From IMG/VR virus record IMGVR_UViG_3300037119_008430, positions 1 to 43,676 of that record: a DNA stretch of 43,676 nt; one strand, 5' to 3'. Below the pieces are notes generated by a model. It was not told where the DNA came from. It did no database searches and was given only the letters and a program-made list of their open reading frames with translations. The translations under genes and the position numbers were made by a program. Origin of the DNA: a virus. Below are positions 38,650 to 43,676 of this stretch, piece after piece; the first letter of the stretch is position 1, and each line of letters begins with the position of its first letter.

Positions 38650-39150
38650 ATGAAGCTCGCGGTGCAATTTGGCAATCGTCCGGCGTTCGTCATCGTGGAC
38701 GGCGTCAGCGTGTACGTTGGGGGCCATGACGTGTGGCACATCGCACAGCGCAAGCTCCTTCGGGAGCGGGCGATTGCCGTGCACCCGGATTCGGGCGGGT
38801 CGCGGGACGCGTTTGGAAAAGCCCAAATCGCACGACGAGGATTTATGAACCGGGAGCGAGCGTGGTATGCGCATATTAGGATGACGCCACCTGGATGTGC
38901 ACCGAAAACTCGTTGGTGCATGCTGTCCAAACGAATTGTGCAGATACTCAGATGCAGCGATTCGACATTCAGTGGAATTTGTCTGGAACTGGAATTGCAC
39001 CGAAAGCACTCTCGAGTTCGGAATGTGGTCAACCGACTGCTTCGTCTCGGCGTCATTGAAACCTATTCCTTATCTTCACTGAGGCAGAAACGTGGCCGTG
39101 TGGCAACCACCCACTATCGACTTACGAAACTGGAGGAACAGGTGTCATGA
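38650..39150 (+). CDS. J-domain-like protein with helix-turn-helix C-terminus, 166 aa
   Basis: 166 residues from ATG 38650. Residues ~33-70 contain the J-domain signature HPD (H45-P46-D47) within AIAVHPDSGGSRDAFGKAQIARRGF, with a preceding basic helix (HIAQRKLLRER), as in DnaJ-type helix II-loop-helix III. The C-terminal half (~95-160) has winged-helix character: FSGICLELELHRKHSRVRNVVNRLLRLGVIETYSLSS, then RGRVATTHYRLT as a wing. The J-part could recruit host DnaK; the second part could bind DNA. The gene sits among fibre genes, where a regulator is unexpected. It overlaps the next gene by 4 bases. Confidence 0.6.
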   Translation: MKLAVQFGNRPAFVIVDGVSVYVGGHDVWHIAQRKLLRERAIAVHPDSGGSRDAFGKAQIARRGFMNRERAWYAHIRMTPPGCAPKTRWCMLSKRIVQILRCSDSTFSGICLELELHRKHSRVRNVVNRLLRLGVIETYSLSSLRQKRGRVATTHYRLTKLEEQVS

Positions 39151-41738
39151 AGTTGTTCATTTCGACTGTTGTGGGGCTCGTGTTTTTGTTCGTACCACTG
39201 ATGGCGCAAACGCCCATGCACGGGATGAATGTCGAGGTGCAGGCTGACCGCATCCTCATCGGCGGCGAGTTCGTGCCACGGCCGCTGAACCTGCCCGCCG
39301 TGAAGGTCGTTGCGCTGGGCGAGGACAAGGCCATCGACCCGGCAACCTACGATTACATCGAGGTGCAAGGGACGGCGACGATGCTATCGGGAACCGTGAA
39401 CGTCACGCACCTGTTCATCTTTCCAGGCGCCACGCTCCGGGTCGCGTGCGGTGTGACGCTTGTTGGCCGGAACGTCCCTATCAACACAGGCTCCGACCCG
39501 TTTCAGTGGGGCAACGGGCTCTTGAACTTTGGCACGTTTGTCTCAGACTGCCCGGAGGAGACGCCGTTTCTGCCGACGACGGCCCCGCTGGCGGCGAACG
39601 CCACACAGCTCACGTTGTCGGCGGACCCGGTCGGGTGGACGGCGGGTGACGAGCTGGTGCTGCCGGACACGCGTCAGTCTGGTCAGACGGGTTCGGCCCT
39701 GACTCCGCGTCGAGAGACGGGCACGCTCATCAAGAACATCACCGGACGTATCGTCACGCTGTCGAAGCCGCTCGCGTTCGCGCGTGACTCGGTGAAAATA
39801 CCGGACGGCAGCGTCGTGCTCCAACCGCGCGTCGGCAACCTGACGCGCCGCACGGTGATCAAGAGCGAAGATCCAAACGGTGTGCGGTGGCACATCGCGA
39901 TGGTTGGCGCGGGGGCCGGGTGGGACGTGCGTGGAACGTCGTTTGTGGGCCTCGGCCGAACGCGGAACGAGAAGCTCAACAACACGACGCAGGGTTCCGG
40001 CTCGCAGATCGGTACAAACCAAGTCGGTCGCTACGTGTTTCACGATCACCATACGTGGACCTCGTTCGCGATGCGACGCTTCTCCGGCAACGCCATCGAC
40101 AGCAAGAACCTCGGCAAGTGGGGTGTTGTGGTGCATCAGTCGCATGATGCGATCTTCGAGAACAATATCTGCGTGGACACGCCGGGCGCGTGTTTTTCGA
40201 CCGAGGACGGCAACGAGGTGCGGAACGTGTTTCGCGGCAACTTCGCGGCCTACGTGAAGGGCAACGGAACCGAGGCGAGGGAGAACGTCATCAATGGCAA
40301 CGACTGCCGTGGGTGCGAGTCGGCCATGTGGTTCGCGGGCGTTGGGAACATCATTGAGAAGAACGAGGCGTGGAACAGTCAGAACGGCATCGACCTGTTC
40401 AACATCTTCCCGCTGGCGGCGGGCGTACAGGTGCCGACAGCGAAGGGCGCGTCGACGACGATGGTCCCGGTGCTGCCGGACATGGTGCCGATCTCCATGA
40501 AGGATAACGTCGTGTGCGGCAACACGGACGGCGGGTCGGTTTACTGGCAGCTGCTGGAGTTCCCGAACGAGCGGCTGATCGCCTGCAACAACGCGACGTT
40601 CCAAGCGAAGAACGGGGCACCGAACGGACCGAGCTTCATCTACCTCACAGACGCAAAGCTGGTATGCACAGGCGGGGTGGCCACGGCCCTCGGATCGTCG
40701 AGCGGCTACAACGCGGGCGTGGTCGATGAGCGCGGCCAGTATCGTGGCTGCGGGACCGGCGTGGCGGGTGGCATGGGGAAGGTGAAGGGCCACTTCACGG
40801 GCACGGTGTTTCAGAACGTGTTGAACATCAATTTGCAGCAGCCACAGTCGTGGGCGGCGGACATTCGGTTCACCGACGTCATGCACGTGCCGCTGCCCGG
40901 GAACGCTCCGTTCTACTTCTACTTTGACCGTGAGGGTCCGTGGCCCGGTCCGCCCGCCCCGTTGCCTGAAACGTCTGGGTGGGCCTATATGCACGGCTCG
41001 CGAATTCACATCAAGAACTGGCAAGGCACCGGCAAGGACTACGACCTGTTGCCGCCCGCCTCAGAGCGCAGCGGTCGCGCGTGGGTCACAACGGACTTTG
41101 AGAACCTCTGGCAGATTCCGCCGGACGAATGTGGCGCGACCATTGGGGAGATTTGGGACAAGTGTGGGCTGGCCTATGGCGGTGAGGCGTATGCCGCCAG
41201 CGAGGGCGTCGCACTGACGGGCGTGCAGTTCGAGGTGGGCGTTCCGGCCCCACGCCCGCCGCTGAATGCGCCGGAGTGCGTGCTGACAGCTCCAAACATG
41301 CGCGGTCCTGCCGTGCTCGGCTATGGCGGCTACATCCCGCTGTACCTCGCGATGACCGGGCAGCTTGAGGGTGCGGACCGAACGTGCTATCTCAGCATCG
41401 ACGGCGGACCGACGATCGCGGCGAACGGCGGCTCGGCCAGCCCGAACTGGGTCCGACACTGGACTACAGTGGTTGGCACTGGGACGCATACCGTGCGCTC
41501 TTGGCGGCAGTTGAACGGTGTGGTGGTTGGGCCATCGTTCACCGTGTCATATCGCGTCGGTCCCGGTGGCGGCACGCCTCCGCCTGACCCACCGACACCT
41601 GTGAATTGCGCGCTGTCGGCGGTGTCCTCGTCCGCCTCTGTGTGGACGCTAAGTGGGACGATGTACACGCGTACGATCACGGAAACCAAGACGATCGTGA
41701 CGGCTCCGGCCAACGGCGGCACGCCGTGCCAACCATAG
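39147..41738 (+). CDS. secreted G8-like/right-handed beta-helix protein, 863 aa, possible depolymerase
   Basis: 863 residues from ATG 39147. MKLFISTVVGLVFLFVPLMAQ is a signal peptide. Residues ~45-210 resemble a G8 domain as in CEMIP/TMEM2-type proteins (DYIEVQGTATMLSGTVNVTHLFIFPGATLRV; GWTAGDELVLPDTRQSG; RIVTLSKPLAFAR). A parallel beta-helix follows, with many short N/G turns and one-strand coils (GRYVFHDHHTWTSFAMRRFSGNAIDSKN, HDAIFENNICVDTPGACFSTEDG, ENVINGNDCRGCESAMWFAGVGNIIEKNEAWNSQNGIDL). This fold is widespread in phage tailspike depolymerases that cut capsule or O-antigen. A Pro-rich hinge precedes the C-terminal Ig-like part. Catalytic residues not identified. Confidence 0.7.
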   Translation: MKLFISTVVGLVFLFVPLMAQTPMHGMNVEVQADRILIGGEFVPRPLNLPAVKVVALGEDKAIDPATYDYIEVQGTATMLSGTVNVTHLFIFPGATLRVACGVTLVGRNVPINTGSDPFQWGNGLLNFGTFVSDCPEETPFLPTTAPLAANATQLTLSADPVGWTAGDELVLPDTRQSGQTGSALTPRRETGTLIKNITGRIVTLSKPLAFARDSVKIPDGSVVLQPRVGNLTRRTVIKSEDPNGVRWHIAMVGAGAGWDVRGTSFVGLGRTRNEKLNNTTQGSGSQIGTNQVGRYVFHDHHTWTSFAMRRFSGNAIDSKNLGKWGVVVHQSHDAIFENNICVDTPGACFSTEDGNEVRNVFRGNFAAYVKGNGTEARENVINGNDCRGCESAMWFAGVGNIIEKNEAWNSQNGIDLFNIFPLAAGVQVPTAKGASTTMVPVLPDMVPISMKDNVVCGNTDGGSVYWQLLEFPNERLIACNNATFQAKNGAPNGPSFIYLTDAKLVCTGGVATALGSSSGYNAGVVDERGQYRGCGTGVAGGMGKVKGHFTGTVFQNVLNINLQQPQSWAADIRFTDVMHVPLPGNAPFYFYFDREGPWPGPPAPLPETSGWAYMHGSRIHIKNWQGTGKDYDLLPPASERSGRAWVTTDFENLWQIPPDECGATIGEIWDKCGLAYGGEAYAASEGVALTGVQFEVGVPAPRPPLNAPECVLTAPNMRGPAVLGYGGYIPLYLAMTGQLEGADRTCYLSIDGGPTIAANGGSASPNWVRHWTTVVGTGTHTVRSWRQLNGVVVGPSFTVSYRVGPGGGTPPPDPPTPVNCALSAVSSSASVWTLSGTMYTRTITETKTIVTAPANGGTPCQP

Positions 41739-41745
41739 GGTTGAG

Positions 41746-42507
41746 ATGGCGTACGCTCTGGTCGTAAAGACGAAAGCGAGCGGGACCGCTAACAGCGTAT
41801 CCACGCCGAGTGGCGTGGATACCTCTACCGCGACCCTTATCACTTTGCACATGTCGTGGTTCTACGACGGTGTGGACCCGACGCTGTCCGATACCATCAA
41901 CGGCTCGGCATCCGGCAACACGTGGATTCCGTTGACGCTTCACGGAGCCACGTTTGTTGGCGCCAGCCGCTTCTTTTATTGCGCGAACCCAGCGGTTGGC
42001 AATGAGCACATCTTTACGTTCGCTCGGAGCAACATCTTTCCGTCCATGCGCGCCTACGCTTGGACAGGGAACCATGCGTCACCGGCCGATCAAGAGAACG
42101 GCACCTATGCGTTCGCGGCCCATACGCTCAATACGGGCAACGCTTCGCCCGGAGAGGCCAACGAGCTTGTTCTGACTGGCTGCATGTTTGAGAACAACTC
42201 GGGAGGCGCGGTATCTGTTTCGTCGCCGTTCTCCACGCCGGACGTAAATGCTTATTCCGGCGGTAACGCCGAGGGTGGCGCTACGGCCTACTCCATCCAA
42301 ACATCGGCTACTACGGAGAACCCAGCGTGGGAGATCACCAATAATGCCTCGGTCATTGTCGTCTCTATTGCAACGTTCAAAGCGGGGGCCGCAGGAAATC
42401 CGTGGTACGCCTATGCACAGCAGCGTGTAATCACGGAGATCAAGGAACTTCGTCGCACGTGGGGTCGTAAGGGGTTTCTCTGGACGCCGGAGTACGTTTT
42501 CTCATAG
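41746..42507 (+). CDS. fibre/appendage-like protein, 253 aa
   Basis: 253 residues from ATG 41746. It is strand-rich with many Ser/Thr/Asn (STATLITLHMSWFYDGVDPTLSDTINGSASGNTWIPLTLHGATFVG; HIFTFARSNIFPSMRAYAWTGN), a jelly-roll-like composition seen in small phage tail and capsid-decoration proteins. The C-terminus ends in a basic helix (VITEIKELRRTWGRKG). No enzyme motif seen. It lies directly after the beta-helix protein and may be a partner or fibre base. Confidence 0.6.
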   Translation: MAYALVVKTKASGTANSVSTPSGVDTSTATLITLHMSWFYDGVDPTLSDTINGSASGNTWIPLTLHGATFVGASRFFYCANPAVGNEHIFTFARSNIFPSMRAYAWTGNHASPADQENGTYAFAAHTLNTGNASPGEANELVLTGCMFENNSGGAVSVSSPFSTPDVNAYSGGNAEGGATAYSIQTSATTENPAWEITNNASVIVVSIATFKAGAAGNPWYAYAQQRVITEIKELRRTWGRKGFLWTPEYVFS

Positions 42508-42516
42508 GAGCTTTCG

Positions 42517-42867
42517 ATGGCATTTGCTCACATTCACTTCGACCAGTCTACGCAATACGGGGCGCTCGTCCGCGCGATGCTCCGAGCAAACGAGTCCGCC
42601 GACGATCAGCTGCTTGACGTCCGCGACCTGCTCATCCAGATGCGCGACGGCGACGGCAGCCAGAACATCCACTATGCCAACGTCGTCAAGCGGCTCAAGG
42701 TGGCGGACTACGACCCGACGCAGGGTGCGCCGACGGACCCGCAGAACGCGGTCGCGCGGGCGCTGTTCGAGGAGATTGACTCCGCGTTCTCCAAGACGAG
42801 CGGCAACGGGTCGGTGACCAACGTGCGCGCGGCACGAGATCAGCTGTACGCAAAGACGCGCGGGTAG
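42517..42867 (+). CDS. hypothetical protein, 116 aa
   Basis: 116 residues from ATG 42517 with AGGAG 8 bases upstream. It is acidic and helical (SADDQLLDVRDLLIQMRDGDG, NAVARALFEEIDSAFSK). No recognised family. Its place in the fibre region and its coiled-coil-like helices suggest a small structural or assembly protein, without proof. Confidence 0.6.
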   Translation: MAFAHIHFDQSTQYGALVRAMLRANESADDQLLDVRDLLIQMRDGDGSQNIHYANVVKRLKVADYDPTQGAPTDPQNAVARALFEEIDSAFSKTSGNGSVTNVRAARDQLYAKTRG

Positions 42868-42888
42868 CCACCAGACAGGGAGCCGGAG

Positions 42889-43434
42889 ATGCCTGATATG
42901 TGGATGGACGTCGACGTCGCGTTGTCCGAAGTCCCGGTCAACATTCTACCGTTGACCGACGATGGCGACTACAAGACCATTGAGACGGCTGTGGCTTATA
43001 ACGCCGCTGGAATGGCGTTGTATTGGCACTTTCAGACGCGAGCGGGTGCGAGAACAACCACGCAGGTGACACCAACGAGCGGCGGCACCTACGATTGGAC
43101 GCACCAAGGCCAAGGCGGATACACCATTGAGATCCCGGCGTCAGCTGGTGCGTCTATCAATAATGACACCGAAGGCTTCGGCTGGTTCACAGGGGTGGCG
43201 ACGGGCGTCCTGCCCTGGCGTGGCCCGATTATCGGATTCCGGCCGGCAGCAATCAACAAAGCACTCGTCGATGGTTCTGAATACTTGAACGTGGATGCTC
43301 ATGAGCAGAAATTTGACGCGAGCGTCCCTGGAGAGTTGACGACGAAGAAACCGGATGGCACGACGGACACCGCATACTCGCCACGCACACTGACGAGTGA
43401 CCCGGATGCGGAACCAATTACAGGAAGCAGCTAA
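42889..43434 (+). CDS. hypothetical virion-like protein, 181 aa
   Basis: 181 residues from ATG 42889 (GGGAG upstream). It is strand-rich: YNAAGMALYWHFQTRAGARTTTQVTPTSGGTYDWTHQGQGGYTIEIPASAGASINNDTEGFGWFTGVA, a pattern often found in phage structural proteins of unknown function with Ig-like or knob-like folds. The C-terminus is polar. Followed by AGGAGG and the last gene. Confidence 0.6.
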   Translation: MPDMWMDVDVALSEVPVNILPLTDDGDYKTIETAVAYNAAGMALYWHFQTRAGARTTTQVTPTSGGTYDWTHQGQGGYTIEIPASAGASINNDTEGFGWFTGVATGVLPWRGPIIGFRPAAINKALVDGSEYLNVDAHEQKFDASVPGELTTKKPDGTTDTAYSPRTLTSDPDAEPITGSS

Positions 43435-43451
43435 GGAGGCGTGGGGCCTGT

Positions 43452-43676
43452 ATGAATCCAAACTCGAAGAACCAACTCTGGAGTCGCTGGACGGCATACG
43501 TGACTGTGCCGTTCCACAAGACATATTTCCAACCGTCGTTTCAGGAGGAAATGAAGCGGGCAACGGCAACCTACTACCGGAAGTTGTTCGGCTCGGCGTC
43601 GGAAATGGAGATCAAGATGCACGTACAAGGCGATCTGTCTCCGGTGGAATTCGTTGTCGTCTGCCGAACGGAACTT
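43452..43676 (+). CDS. partial hypothetical protein (5' part, runs off the window)
   Basis: An open frame from ATG 43452, with AGGAGG 12 bases upstream, continues without stop to the window end (75 residues). It starts MNPNSKNQLWSRWTAYVTVPF and has HKTYFQPSFQEEMKRATATY. No family recognised from this part. Confidence 0.55.
   Translation, partial: MNPNSKNQLWSRWTAYVTVPFHKTYFQPSFQEEMKRATATYYRKLFGSASEMEIKMHVQGDLSPVEFVVVCRTEL

Noticed and set aside
39543-41024. A 493-codon minus-strand open frame
   Set aside because: Shadow of the beta-helix gene; Arg/His/Val-rich composition, no motifs, and all convincing genes in the window are on the + strand.

Overview
This window is a stretch of a tailed double-stranded DNA phage (siphovirus-like) genome or prophage. 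It covers the end of a cluster of small genes, the packaging genes, the head, neck and tail genes, lysis candidates and the receptor-binding/appendage region. Every gene I support is on the + strand, most start/stop pairs overlap by 1-20 bases, and no rRNA, tRNA or CRISPR was seen. The long tape measure (1521 aa) with a -1 frameshifted tail chaperone pair indicates a long non-contractile tail; at roughly 0.15 nm per residue that would be about 230 nm (inference). The host is probably a Gram-negative bacterium: there is a lipoprotein with a lipobox next to the endolysin and several Sec signal peptides ending in Ala-Gln. I cannot name the host.

Layout. 1-1392: six or seven tiny coupled genes of unknown function, one with a zinc ribbon. 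1393-1853: a non-coding region with 14 copies of GTTCA/TGAAC in five 9-bp-phased clusters of alternating orientation, then a hairpin and a probable promoter. 1854-3576: terminase small (putative) and large subunits. 3570-10595: a 1367-aa portal polyprotein, a 51-aa two-helix membrane protein, and a 924-aa protease/scaffold polyprotein. 10635-12174: decoration and major capsid proteins, then a strong terminator-like hairpin. 12244-14078: head-tail connector genes. 14075-18880: a six-gene sugar island (cupin, DegT-type aminotransferase, three glycosyltransferase-like proteins, methyltransferase) placed between head closure and tail completion genes. 18877-20983: neck, tail terminator, tail tube and frameshifted chaperones. 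20984-30950: tape measure, distal tail protein, large tail hub protein with a LamG-like domain. 30947-32973: two proteins with signal peptides. 32973-35476: membrane proteins, CHAP/NlpC-like endolysin, lipoprotein. 35603-43676: large appendage/fibre-like proteins, a degenerate beta-lactamase-fold protein, a J-domain plus helix-turn-helix protein, a secreted G8/beta-helix protein, and a gene cut by the window end.

The most unusual content is the pair of modular polyproteins. Five copies of a 20-residue Gly-rich element (GGPGSG..GH.GRPG..GGS) separate modules. In the portal protein these modules follow the portal domain and a 2H phosphoesterase with two HxT motifs (the fold of the T4 anti-CBASS enzyme Acb1), and include an unknown module, an R-S-E type ADP-ribosyltransferase and a second ADP-ribosyltransferase-like module. 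In the protease protein they flank a DUF2213-type maturation protease, followed by a DnaJ-type four-CxxCxGxG zinc domain. My hypothesis is that the modules are packaged on the virion, possibly released by the maturation protease, and delivered at infection as host-takeover and counter-defence effectors. The sugar island suggests that the virion is itself glycosylated.
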